DNA of 64,000 nt from Sequoia sempervirens (taxonomy: Eukaryota; Streptophyta; Pinopsida; Cupressales; Cupressaceae): the NCBI GenBank assembly GCA_007258455.2, contig VDFB02193867.1:569722656-569786655 (forward strand), read 5' to 3'. A program made the position numbers and the translations under genes. The notes below the pieces were generated by a model. That model worked only from the letters and a program-made list of their open reading frames with translations. It ran no database searches and had not been told where the DNA came from. Shown in pieces: positions 46,587 through 57,331 of this stretch (position 1 is the first letter of the stretch; every line of letters begins with the position of its first letter).

Positions 46587-46890
46587 ATAAATTTTTACTA
46601 AGTCTTCTATATATTTGTGTTGTATTTGCAAGATTGTTAATGCATTAAGAAATGACTATTGTGTTGCTTTTAATGCGCACATTATATGTTGCATTATCAT
46701 TTGTATGTATTGCACACTATATGGTATATAGTATGCACTTTATTTCATAGTAACAACAACGCTTCATTTACATACATTGCTTTATTTAAACATAATATTT
46801 TATCAATAATAATATATATTTATATATATCCATCAACTCACATAATAAAAATATATCATTTGGTATTTTGAATGTATATATCCATGTTAT

Positions 46891-47334
46891 TGTTAGAAAT
46901 CTGAAATAGATTGAATAACCCAAGAAATTTATAAGAGAAAATCAAAGCTAATAAATTAGAAAAGCATAAAGAATGCACACCAAAACTCTGAGAGATTATG
47001 CAATGTCAATATGATAGAATACATTAAGAGCTTCCAAGATTGTTTCATTCAATACAAGATGCTTGATGCAAATGTATACATGCAGCCTTGCTTATATAGG
47101 CAAGGAGTGAGATAGGATTAGACAAGATCATGACAAGTGTCTTAATCCTATCACATGTGACAACTTACTAACTACCTAGGAAATGATGCATAGATAAGAT
47201 AAGACTTCTAGAAAAGCCAACTAAGACTTCTAGAAGGAATCTTATATCCTAAGTAAACTTAACATGTGAATGTGTCCCCTAATTACCTAGTGGAATAAAT
47301 TACTAGGTACAAGACTTTAATATTCACACTAACA
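46891..47334 (-). mobile_element. Solo LTR (444 bp)
   Basis: Ends TGTTAG and CTAACA are mutually inverted; flanks are GTTAT (46886-46890) and ATTAT (47335-47339), a 5-bp duplication with one change. A minus-strand TATA box (CCTATATAAGC, about 47094-47104) sets the orientation. It differs in sequence from the LTR at 2758. No internal region is present, so one LTR was left by recombination. Confidence 0.75.
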
Positions 47335-47344
47335 ATTATCATTT

Positions 47345-47710
47345 TAATAAGTAAAAGCCATATGTATATACCTATATACATATATACGTATATATACATA
47401 TATCAATATACTCAATATGTGTGTGTATATATGTATATATATGCATATATTCATGTATACATTTACTTATTTAATCAATAGTACATATTTACAAACTCAT
47501 CGATAAATATTTATATATGCATACAATGTATATATGCATATATATATATACATGTCTTATTATCCACTTGATATTCTCATGCCTATGAGTAATCCATCCA
47601 TGAGCATGCGTAGGTATGTCTACCTATGTATACTCATGTACGTGTTAACTCACATGTATGGATTTACTATCGACATGTACATGTATACATATATATAAAT
47701 TCCATGTATA
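47345..47710. repeat. TATA/CATA microsatellite-rich sequence
   Basis: Repeated 'tatatacatatatac' and 'tgtgtgtatatatg' runs at about 47360-47460, 47510-47555 and 47670-47700. Confidence 0.8.
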
Positions 47711-48240
47711 TATCTCATCAATTGAACAAAGAACATATAAGAAAGAAATCACATGCACAAAGGAGACTCAAAAATACAACAAGAAAATTCCCAACAAATT
47801 CATAAACCTTCCCAAATTCAATCACAAACAAAACTAAGGGATACCTTACCAATTTACTGAACTACGACTCAACTAGACCAATCTATATTTTTGTGTGAAA
47901 AAGCTCAGTTAGGCTTCGTTAAGGGTTAACTAGCCAATCACTTCTCTTGAGTGATACTTCCCCTCCCTTTTGGAAGCTTGATCCATGTATCTGCATTCAA
48001 CTTATAACATTGCAACTGTAGTTATTGTTCATTAAAATGATCATTTGCATATATATTTATTTCATAATCAGAATTTTAAATTAATTCAACATTATTTTCA
48101 TTTAAACATAACATCAAATCAATTTAACTTTCATTCATCATTTCCAAATAATACATATAATCAAAGTGCAAGCACATGTTTTTCAATCATAAATAGAAGC
48201 ACATTCATTTATTCAGTATTTTAACCAACCATAGTAATGG
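47711..48240. other. No feature recognised (inside gypsy LTR)
   Basis: AT-rich sequence within the outer part of the long gypsy LTR; no frame or terminal repeat seen. Confidence 0.4.
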
Positions 48241-48271
48241 TATATAGGTAAACACGCAACAGGGTGTAACA

Positions 48272-48846
48272 AATCTTAAATAGATAAATAATTATACCAT
48301 AACATAGTGATTTTCATGGTGAAAAATATTTCAAGAGAAAAACCCCACACTCTAAAACATGCAAAATATAATCAAATTTGAAAGAGGATTACAATACATT
48401 TTCAATGTAAGAATTTATAGGGGTATTACACTAGTAATAAACTTGGAACAATTTTGGTAGCATTCCAATAATACCTATGTACCTATAAATTCTCATATAA
48501 AACAACTTCCTAAAGTACCAATTTATAGACCAATAAACAAATTAGGAAACAAAAAATAGTTTTCAAAACCATTATATAAAACACCCAAAACATGGAGCCC
48601 AAATTGGGCACAGTTTCTAATTCCATCCATGAATATTCCATGTCACCTACTAAAATAGTAAATCAATAATTCATTTGTAACTCTTAGTTTGACCCAATCA
48701 ACATGGAAACCAAATTTTTTATAATATCTTATCTCAAAATAGTTACCATATAACAAATAATAAATCCTTTCATAGCTATTCATGATTCTAAAGTAATTCC
48801 TCCTATTTTTAGCTCTTATGTGTCATAATCTAACATCATAACTTGT
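48272..48846 (-). repeat. Copia 3' LTR, piece 2
   Basis: Collinear with about 56533-57070, for example 'ccatgaatattccatgtcac' at both 48635 and 56886. It ends in the left copy of the target duplicate of the LINE-like insert. Confidence 0.85.
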
Positions 48847-51478
48847 ATCAACTTTCCTATTACCCTTAATGCTTGGACATGAACATAACACCTAAACTAC
48901 TAATATGCAACACTAAAAACTCAACCTTTGCAAGTTTGTCTCTTGGGAAGAGATGGAGAGATGGAAGAGTAGTGGGAGTGGGTGTTTGAATTCTTTGAAG
49001 GGACAGGGAGATGGAGAACCTAAAAAAATGATGAAGACGTGGATGGCAGGCTATTAGGTTTCAACAACTTTGTTGATGGTAGGCTGTTAGGTTTTTTGTG
49101 TTGTTGGGTTGTGGCTGGATGTGTGGTTGGTGCTATTGGTTTGCTTCTTTGTGTTATGGTGGCTACTTGTGGTGCTTTTTGGTTGCGGTAAATCCTTGTT
49201 GGTGTGTGCTTTGGGTCCCTTGTGGGGGTTTTATCAGTGGAATGGTCTATCTTTAGCTCTAACTGACGTGTTGGGGAAGATGGTTTACTTCTTATTCTGG
49301 CCTTCTCTGTGACTCTTCTCTACATTATTTCCCCTTTCCCTCTTGGGCTCTCTCTCCTACTAGATGAGGATGGTAGAATGTTGGGTTTTGGTTTCTTTGT
49401 CGATGGTAGGATGTTGCATTCTTTGTGTTGTTGAGTTGTGGTTGGATGTGTGGATAGTGCTACTAGTTTTCTTGTGTTTTTTCAATTGTTTGTGGTGCTT
49501 TTGGGTTGTGGATAGCCTTGTTGGTGTGTTCTTTGGGTCCCTTGTGGGGTTTTTTTAGTGGAATGGTCTATCTTTAGCTCTGACCGATGTGTTAGGGTGG
49601 ATGGTTTGCTTCTTGTTCTGGTCTTCTCCTTGACTCTTCTTTGCATTTTTTTCCCTTTCCTTCCTAGGCTCTCTTTGTTGCATGTTGTGGATGGCAGGTT
49701 GTTGGGTTTTGGCTTCTTTGTCGATGACAAGTTGTTGGGTTCTCTATGTTGCTGGGTTGCAGTTGGATGCATGGATGGTGTTGTTGGTTGGATCCATCAC
49801 ATTCTATTGGCTACCTACAATGCATTTGGGCTACAAGAAAGCCTTGTTGGTGTGTGCTTTGGGTCCCTTGTGAGGGTTTTGTTAGTGGAATGGTCTATCT
49901 TTAGCTTTGATCAACATGTTGGGGAAATTTTTTTGCTTCTTGTTTTGGCCTTCTCCCTAACTTGTCTTTGCATTGTTTCTCCTTACCCTCATGGGCTCTC
50001 TTTGCTACAAGACACGGTTGGCAGGCTATTGGGTTTCAATTGCTTTGTTGATGGTAGGTTGTTGGGTGTTTTGTGTTGCTGGGTTGTAGTTGGTTGCATG
50101 GTTGGTGCTGCTGGTTTGATTCCTTGCATTTTGTTGGAAGCTTTTTGTGCATTTGGGCTATGGGAAAGCCTTTTTGGTGTGTGATTTAGGTCCCTTGTAG
50201 GGGTTTTGTTAATGGATTGGTCTATCTTTATCTCTAACCGATGTGTTGGGGTAGATGTTTTTCTTCTTTTTTTGTCCTTCTCCTTGACTACTCTTTGTAT
50301 TGTTTACCCTTGCCCTCCTAGGATCTCTTTGCTGATGTTTTATCTTAATGTTGTTCTACTTTTGCTGCATGTGGTTGGTAGGTTGATGGGTTTCGGTTGC
50401 TTTGACTATTTTGTGTTGGGTTCTTCATGTTGTTGGGTTGTGGTTGGTCTTGTGGATGGTGCTTCTAGTTTTCTTCTTTGCATTCTATTGGATTTTGATT
50501 GTTCTATCCTGCTAGGCGCCAATGATTGTTGGGTTTTGTCTGCTTTGTAGATGCTTGCATTCTAGAAATTGTTCTGCTTGTCCTTATTGGATGGCCAATG
50601 GGTCAAGGAACTGATTTGTATACCTTGTGCTTGTTGAAGCCCTTAATATTGAAGAGATTAAGTTTGTGTTATTGTTTGGAAGATGCTTGGATTTTGGTTT
50701 CTTGGTTGGAGGTGTTCAAGGGAATTGTGTCTGTCCTTGCTACTGATTTTGTGTTGATGGTTGGGATATTTTTAATGTTTTTTCTAAAGTCCTAGCTTCC
50801 CGAATCACCAATGGATTCCATGTTTTCCCCTTATGTTGGAGTGTTTTATCTCCTCCTTTCTTTGTAGTCTGTGTCTTCTACTGAGGTGGAAACCCCTCCT
50901 TGTGATGTGGAGATGGGTTCCATGGAGGTGATATGGAGCTCACTTTTTTTCTGGCTCTCTCTTGTGACCCTTATTGAGGTAGTGGATTTTCCTATTGAGG
51001 AGGAATGTTTTCCTGGAGAGGTGTGGCTACAATGGATTGGGTGTTCATGGCATCTTTTCTTATAGAGGGGATCCCTCTCCTATTGTTCAAAGTGGAGTTT
51101 GGATTGGCTTGTTGGGCTTATTAGGGCTATCAAGGAGCTAAATCTGATGTTGGTTCAGCTTTAGTTATTCTGTGCAAGTGGTATGTTATTTTATGGCTAA
51201 TACAGATTGTGTTTTTGGTCCTGGCTGACTCAAGCGGTGCCTTTCTATTGATTGGGTCCAAAGTCCCTATAAAAACCTGGTTGTAAAAGGTTTTTGGTTC
51301 CTTTCAAAACTAGATCTTTATAGCTTGGATAGTCTAGTGTATCTTTTGTTTGGATGTTGTTGTTTGTCTATGTTCTTATTTGTTTATAGCTTTCTTTTGA
51401 TTAGGTTTTAGGTCCCTTGAAAACCTGTTTGTAAGGGGTTTCATGTCCACTCAAAACCTATGTTTTCAATAATAAAAA
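48847..51478 (+). mobile_element. LINE-like insertion with internal tandem repeats and no ORF2
   Basis: Flanked by the 15-bp duplicate AACATCATAACTTGT (48832-48846 and 51479-51493) and ending in AATAATAAAAAA; the last 200 bases ('ggtcccttgaaaacctgttt', 'gtaaggggttt') look like a plant LINE 3' end. The flanking copia LTR proves the exact extent, since the LTR at 57070 runs on uninterrupted. In place of reverse transcriptase or endonuclease, 49060-50420 holds about four to five tandem units of 310-350 bp rich in G and T ('gtgctttgggtcccttgtgg' in each). The 208-residue frame at 49558-50184 reads through two units and is a repeat artefact. A sequence this size with a long target duplication and A-tail was mobilised by LINE machinery, but its coding capacity is nil. 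Confidence 0.7.
49060..50420 (+). repeat. Tandem array of a 310-350-bp GT-rich unit inside the LINE-like insert
   Basis: The block 'ttgatggtaggctgttgggt' (with variants) recurs near 49070, 49397, 49716, 50047 and 50400. 'gtgctttgggtcccttgtgg' recurs near 49206, 49529, 49855 and 50181. The strand is strongly biased to G and T. Confidence 0.85.
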
Positions 51479-51493
51479 AACATCATAACTTGT

Positions 51494-51737
51494 CATAAAA
51501 TCCCACAAAGAAGGGGCATTCAAAATATACTATATTTATCCATCTTTTGATGACTTAAAACTCATAAAAAATTTACCAACACATGTTAGCGTATGCCTTA
51601 CAAAAATTCTAATTCCCCATTTGAGGTGGGTCATATATATTAGATAAAATATATAACTAAAAATTACATAAAAATGATGAATGGTCAAAAAATTAAAGTG
51701 GACACTCACTAAGGTTGAAACACATTAATTCCAAACA
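51494..51737 (-). repeat. Copia 3' LTR, piece 3
   Basis: Collinear with about 57077-57326 ('cccatttgaggtgg' at 51617 and 57198) and ends CCAAACA against CCAACA in the 5' LTR. The pyrimidine-rich stretch that follows would be the polypurine tract of the minus strand. Confidence 0.85.
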
Positions 51738-53300
51738 TCATCCATCTTTTTGAATACCTTTCAAGATCCCAGGAGTAATATATCATTATGGAATCAACTA
51801 TGCGGGGCCAATAGGCCCATAGACTCAAAACACTATTTGAACTTCTTTGTTCTCACAAATATGGTAAAGGAATCTCTAATATTCATCAAATTCTCTACTC
51901 TTCTAGCTTCAATATACAATCCTTGACCATTGTTCATAAATAAGCAAATCACACTCCAACTGTCACAATAAACTATAATTGCTCCTTATTTTAATCATAT
52001 GTCTAAATAGTCTCTTAAGACATGATTTTTTTAGGATTATTTTTCATATAATATACTTCATTACTGGATAAAGTGACCTACACCTATCACTTACTTGTCC
52101 AACTTATAACACCATCAAATAAAGTAAAAATATATGTTTTGGTGGATATTTTTCTATTGGCATCACTTCCATAGTTTGAATCCACATAACCATGAATATA
52201 TAGGAAATTTATATTTCCTATACCATAAAAAATAATGAATAATTTGAGGTGCCCCACAAATATTTGAACTCTTTTATTTATATCCCAATGAACTCTACCA
52301 AGATTAGACATATATCAACTAACTACTTACATTGCTTGGGTAGTGTTTGGTCTTGTATAGACCACATCATACATAAATCTTCTAACTACACTCTAGTAAG
52401 GAAATACTCATTTTTTCTATATTTGAAGGGGATGCAGGAGAATGTGTAGTAAATAACTTTATTCACATTGTGACAAGAACACGTAATGGTTTGTAATCTT
52501 GAATATTAAACCTTTGTATAATTAAATTGGCATACACAATTTGGATAAGACTTAGTTTTTTATTCTTTCTATCTCTTCCAATTTTAAGAGTTGAAATTTT
52601 TATTTTGAAGTCAAATATTTTGTTTTGCCAATAAACAATATATCAACAATGTGTAAAGAAATAGCCAATAAATGATTACCACTAAATTTAAAATAAAAAT
52701 AATGATTAGATTTAGATCTCTCAAATCCAAAACTCAAGACATATGTATCAAACTTCTAGTACTGCATCCTAGGACTTTATTTCACGCAATAAAGGATTTT
52801 TTTAATTTACAAACAAAATTACTTTTACCTTTAACTACATAGTTATATGGTTGTGTGATATAAATATACTTCTTTAGTTCATTATTATGTATTTTTATTT
52901 TCATATGTATTTTATTGACCTCTACACCATAAGTTGAAACAATAGATAACAAGAATCTAATGGATGTCATTTTATGACAAGAAAAAATATCTTATTGTAA
53001 TCCACCCCCTCAACCTAGGAGTAACCTTTTACAACTAGTTGTGCCTTGTATTTATTAATACTTCCATCTAAACCAATCTTCTATTTGAACACCTATTTTT
53101 AACAAAAAAAAAAAAGTCCTTAAAGAAATGGTACTAGGTTCCTTGTATCATTCTTTTCAAGTGCCACCATTCCATTATCTATGACCTTTTTTATGACTAC
53201 ATTATTCATATCTAATGTCTTTTGTATAGATATGAATTCATAAATGTTAGTATTCAAAGATAAAATACATTTTCAATCATCATGATAATACCTCTTTGTG
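51738..53300 (-). pseudogene. Copia reverse transcriptase and RNase H
   Basis: Minus strand 52970-52785 reads MTSIRFLLSIVSTYGVEVNK, ELKKYIYITQPYNYVVKGKS and NFVCKLKKSF, the RT block whose intact form reads TSIRxLLAxAAxxxLEIxQMDVKTAFLNGxLEExIYMxQPxGF...VCKLxKSLYGLKQ; the DVKTAFLNG core is corrupted. 52311-52090 reads NLGRVHWDINKRVQIFVGHL, GYVDSNYGSDANRKISTKTY and IFTLFDGVISWTSK, the copia RNase H with its DxDxxxD-type centre partly preserved. The RT active-site YVDD was not found. Confidence 0.85.
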
Positions 53301-54950
53301 GTTGTCTATGAATTGTAGACCTTCATATAAAACTAATTTGGAGATTCTTCCTCTTCTTTTGAAGATTCAAAGCTTGGAGCTCTCCTCAAATTTCTGTCTA
53401 TCTAGGGGTCTCACTTCAAATTTCTTAGGCTTAGAAGAAGTTTGAATAAAATATTTATTTACGTTACAAAATAATGGAAGAAGGCTTATTTTCTTTAAAA
53501 ATCACACGTCTAGATTATATATTACCTTTTGTGTAATAAGAACCCAAAGTTTGTATCCTTTCACACAATAATTATAAATGATCTAAAAGATACATTTAGT
53601 AGCCTGGTTATCCAATTTTTTGATTCTCTCTTGATAAATGTGCACACCTCACAACCAAACACTACATGATATGTCTCAATTAAGGCTTGTGACTTGAGCA
53701 TAGATCCATGGTAATTTTATCCACAAGAGCTAATGTAGGATAATTTTTAATTAGGTAGCAAGCAATGGCTATAGTCTCAAACCAAGAATTTTATTTCAAG
53801 ATAGTTCCACTAAGCATACTCCTAGTATTTTCTATTAGTGTCCTATTTATTCTTTTTGTCAATCTATTTTTTGTGGAAAATATAGAGTTTATTTTTATCT
53901 CTAAATACTACAATCTTTACAAAATTCATCATAATTATTAGAGAAAAAGCATTGCCATTTTCATCCTTCTACTATAACCATCAATAAATATAACATAATA
54001 TTTAGATCTTGCAATCAAATGAACATCAAAATGATGAAACACACTAGAATGGATAAGATAAAAAAAATACCACTAGACTTATGAGGACTCAGGTAAAAAT
54101 AAATGCAATTTTTTTACCATAAATGTAATGCTCATAGAAATCAAACAAAGGTTAATTATAATTTTATCAAACCTTTAACATGGTTTTTATTTTTAAGGTC
54201 TATAGACCCTTCTCTCCCATGTAGCTTAATCTATAGTGCCATAACATAGTATTTTTTGTAGGAAACTTATACTAAGTTGAAATAGAACCCTTAGGTACCT
54301 GAAACCATGACTATCTATTGAAGATGACACCACATTTTCATCCTTCTACTATAACCATCAATAAATATAACATAATATTTAGATCTTGCAATCAAATGAA
54401 CATCAAAATAATGGAACACACTAGAATGGATAAGATAAAAAAAAACCACTAGAATTATGAGGACTCAAGTAAAAATAAATGCAATTTTTTTTACCATAAA
54501 TGTAATGCTCATAGAAATCAAACAAAGGTTATGATTTTATCAAACCTTCAATAGGGTTTTTATTTTTAAGGTCTATAGACCCTTCTCTCCCATGTAGCTT
54601 AATCTATAGTGCCATAACATAGTATTTTTTGTAGGAAAATTATACTAAGTTGAAATAGAACCCTTAGGTACCCAAAACCATGACAATCTATTGAAGATGA
54701 TGACCATCTATAGTGCCATAACATAGTATTTTTTGTAGGAAACTTATACTAAGTTGAAATAGAACCCCTAGGTACCTGAAACCATGACCATCTATTGAAG
54801 ATGATACCATATATTTATCCATAAATTATCCACAAGCTTACTTTTCATAGAAGTACTATTTCACTTAATAGCACAAAAATCTAAGTCTAATGTACCTCTA
54901 GTAATCATCATAGCACATAGATTACCATTTTAACATATAGTTTATAAAAC
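53301..54950 (-). pseudogene. Copia integrase with a tandem duplication
   Basis: Minus strand at about 53660-53480 reads, across frames, CAHLSRENQK, then VKGYKLWVLITQKVIYNLDV, the integrase C-terminal region (KCIFxGYxxxVKGYKLWxPxTxKVIxSRDVxF in intact copies). Upstream, 53956-54331 and 54332-54690 are direct copies of each other (period about 376 bp), and a third partial copy of the 'tctatagtgccataac' part starts at about 54704. The duplication lies in the expected catalytic-core area and by itself prevents function. Confidence 0.65.
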
Positions 54951-55239
54951 ACCACTTGCACACACACATCTATTAGTTTAATAAAAAATAATATACTACA
55001 TGCTAATCCAAGGATATGGAAGACACCATAAAATTCCTTAACTCTACCATAAATAAATTTTATCTAAATACTACCATGAACAATAGCTAAATAAGAGAAA
55101 TAACCCAAGTACACCTTACCTCCTTTGTCCTTTTTATACTTATATAACTAGTATCTATTAAAGGTCATATGAAAGGATGAACATTTATCAATTAACCACA
55201 CATTCTCACCTACATGAGTGGCTTAAGTTGCAATTAATG

Positions 55240-55570
55240 CATCATGATATTTCTTCTCAAATTTATAATGAAAACCAATCTTCTTATTCTTCTATTCTTT
55301 GCACTCTATAGAGAAGTGACCAAGTTTACCACAATTTCAACAAATGGATTTGAAATTTATAGAATATTTGGATCACCCCTTGGAATTGGAAATATATTTT
55401 TCACATTGCTTGTTGTTCTTCTTGCCTCTTTCTTTTGGCTTTTCTTGAACACTCAAAGCCTATTTAGCACTCAAAAAGAAATTTATCTTCATCTCTTCAT
55501 AAATAAAAGAACCAACAACATCCTCTACCTTTAGAGTGAGAATTTATGCCAAGCCATATCAATCAAACCA
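55240..55570 (-). pseudogene. Copia Gag zinc knuckle
   Basis: Minus strand 55347-55301 reads C*NCGKLGHFSIEC, a CX2CX4HX4C knuckle with a TGA stop at its second position. This marks the Gag end of the copia polyprotein and fixes the orientation. Confidence 0.75.
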
Positions 55571-55574
55571 GAAG

Positions 55575-55862
55575 CACTCCCACTGTAGTTTAGGCACCTC
55601 TGATAGTGTGTATAACACCCATGTAGCGATTGGGCAGAAACGCTCGACCGTGGCCCAATTGGTTCAAATTCCCCTAGAAGAAAATGCATTGGAGTATTCC
55701 ATAATCAATGTAGCTATCACTTTGAATCCTGCTCCTCTGCAATTTCTGGCCCTATATTTCGAGGGTGCCATGGGAGAATATTCTCATGATAATGGAAGGC
55801 ACACATTAATCATCTATGATGATTCGAGTAAACAGATCTAGCCACAAACTTTTTTTTTTACG
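55575..55862 (+). mobile_element. Possible tRNA-derived SINE in the copia gag region
   Basis: This block is richer in G+C than the copia sequence around it and interrupts it. GGTTCAAATTC (55660-55670) fits the RNA polymerase III B box, with TAGCGATTGGG (55623-55633) as a weak A box about 37 bases earlier, and the block ends in a T-run (55850-55859), as in Au-type plant SINEs. No target duplication was found. The 101-residue plus frame here (55536-55841) has no recognisable domain. It could alternatively be a captured gene scrap. Confidence 0.4.
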
Positions 55863-56422
55863 TCTTTCCTCCTTATCCATATTTACATACATAGATTTTA
55901 GTTGATCCACCAACATGGTAAATGAATCTAGTTGTTCTACAATTTTTCTACCTTATTCCATCCTTAATTTATACAAAAAATTTCTCAAGAATATTTTGTT
56001 CACAAGGGATTAGGCTTGATAGATCTCTCCAAGATTCTTCCATAAATATTTTATAGTGGGTTCTTCATGGACATTTATAAGAATAAAATATACATGACAT
56101 GATTGCATTAGGCCCTTTTCTTTTCAATCTATTATGTAATACTATTATACTTTACTAGAATATATAGGCCTCTAAACATTCACATCAACATCATCCCATA
56201 GATAATGATCAATCAACATATATTTTATTTTTATTTTCCACGTCTCAAATTTTGTGCCTAAAAGAAATCTACTTTAATCCTCCTTGATGTGTTTTCCATA
56301 TTTATTTCTTACAATAAAGATCACAAATTCCTTTCGCAAAAAATATCACTCCTATAATTATTAGCTCAAAAAACCCTCTACCCAACAACTAGAACCAAAG
56401 GTGACTAGGATCTAATACCACT
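55863..56422 (-). other. Copia leader and 5' gag region, decayed
   Basis: Lies between the Gag knuckle and the primer-site relic at 56409-56420; no intact frame is visible. Confidence 0.45.
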
Positions 56423-57326
56423 AGTAAGGAGCAAAGTATTATAAAACAACTTCCTACACTAATATTAACTTGGGAGTGGTCTACAAAAAGCTTAAAATTT
56501 GACCTAAAATTATTATTGAAATTAGAGAAATATAATCTTAAATAAACAAACAATTATACCACAACACAGTGATTTACATGAGGAAAACCCTTTTGGGAGA
56601 AAAAATCACACTCTAAAACTTGCACAATATTATTAAATCTAAAATAGGACTATAATACACTTTCAATGTAGGTCTATATGAAAGTATTTCACCATTATTA
56701 AACTTAGAAGAATTTTGGAAACATCCCATCGACACTTATGTACTTACAAATTCTCATATAAAACCACTTCCTCAAGTACTGATTTATAGACCAATGAATA
56801 AGCTAGGAAAGTCCAAATGTTTTTCAAAACCATGTTACAAAAATCCTAAAAGATGACACCAAAATTGGGAACATTTCCAATGTCATCCATGAATATTCCA
56901 TGTCACCTATAAAAAGAGTAAATCAATAATTCATCTATAACTCATGGTTTGACACACTCAACATGGGCACCTAACTTTTCATAATATAATAATTTTTTTC
57001 ATATTTAATTATGATTTTAAAGTAAATACCCCTATTTTTATCTCTTACATGTCATAAGATATCATCATAACTTATCATAAAATACCACAAAAGAGGGCTA
57101 CTCCAAATTTTCTATATTTATCCAACTTATGCTAAATGACAACTCATCAAAAAAGTATTGACACATGGAATTATATTCCTTACACAAATTATAATGTCCC
57201 ATTTGAGGTGGAGAAAATTAATAAATAAAATACAATTAAAAATAATGTGTAACTATGGGAAAATGATGAATAATAAAATCATCAAATCAGATACTTACAA
57301 AGGTCAAGACACCTTCATTCCCAACA
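56423..57326 (-). repeat. Copia 5' LTR (about 904 bp)
   Basis: Continuous copy of the LTR whose 3' partner is split in three. The first base pair of the LTR end has changed (AGTAAGG against TGTAAGG at 39536). This copy makes it possible to define both nested insertion points exactly. Confidence 0.8.
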
Positions 57327-57331
57327 AATTG

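Larger units (their letters stand above)
39663..48271 (-). mobile_element. Ty3/gypsy retrotransposon inserted in the copia 3' LTR
   Basis: Plus-strand ends are TGTAACATG (39663) and GGGTGTAACA (48271), so on the minus strand the LTR starts TGTTACACCC. Flanks are GATCT (39658-39662) and AATCT (48272-48276), a 5-bp duplication with one change, and the copia LTR resumes directly after it. The primer site is exact (44233-44244). The 5' LTR is the long upper part (44245-48271, enlarged by other LTRs). The 3' LTR is almost gone: only about 55 bases (39663-39717) remain, fused to integrase coding, so a deletion removed the end of pol and most of that LTR. Domain order on the minus strand is gag, protease, RT, RNase H, integrase, the Ty3/gypsy order. 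Confidence 0.8.
44245..48271 (-). repeat. Gypsy 5' LTR, enlarged by nested LTRs
   Basis: The first bases (TGTTTAACATGCCGATTG, then 'aaattcactaagttttaacc') match the 3' LTR stub at 39663-39710. CTATTTATAC at 45632-45641 gives a minus-strand TATA box (GTATAAATAG). A 70-bp imperfect tandem duplication lies at 44928-45053. The 444-bp solo LTR at 46891-47334 and LTR-like sequence ending at 46586 are nested inside, so the native LTR was shorter than 4 kb. Confidence 0.6.
39536..57326 (-). mobile_element. Ty1/copia retrotransposon, host of nested insertions
   Basis: The 5' LTR (about 56423-57326) and the 3' LTR are homologous, but the 3' LTR is in three pieces: 39536-39662, 48272-48846 and 51494-51737. 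The first break holds a Ty3/gypsy element (39663-48271), the second a LINE-like insert (48847-51478). The plus-strand LTR end is CCAACA, so on the minus strand the LTR starts TGTTGGGAAT. Outer flanks are AATTA (39531-39535) and AATTG (57327-57331), a 5-bp target duplication with one change. GATCTAATACCA at 56409-56420 is two bases from the complement of the tRNA-Met primer site. Minus-strand internal order is gag knuckle, integrase, reverse transcriptase, RNase H, the Ty1/copia order. Everything is frameshifted. Confidence 0.8.

Noticed and set aside
49558..50184. 208-residue open frame rich in Leu, Val and Cys
   Set aside because: It reads through two units of a GT-rich tandem repeat. Length and hydrophobic composition follow from the repeat, not from coding selection.
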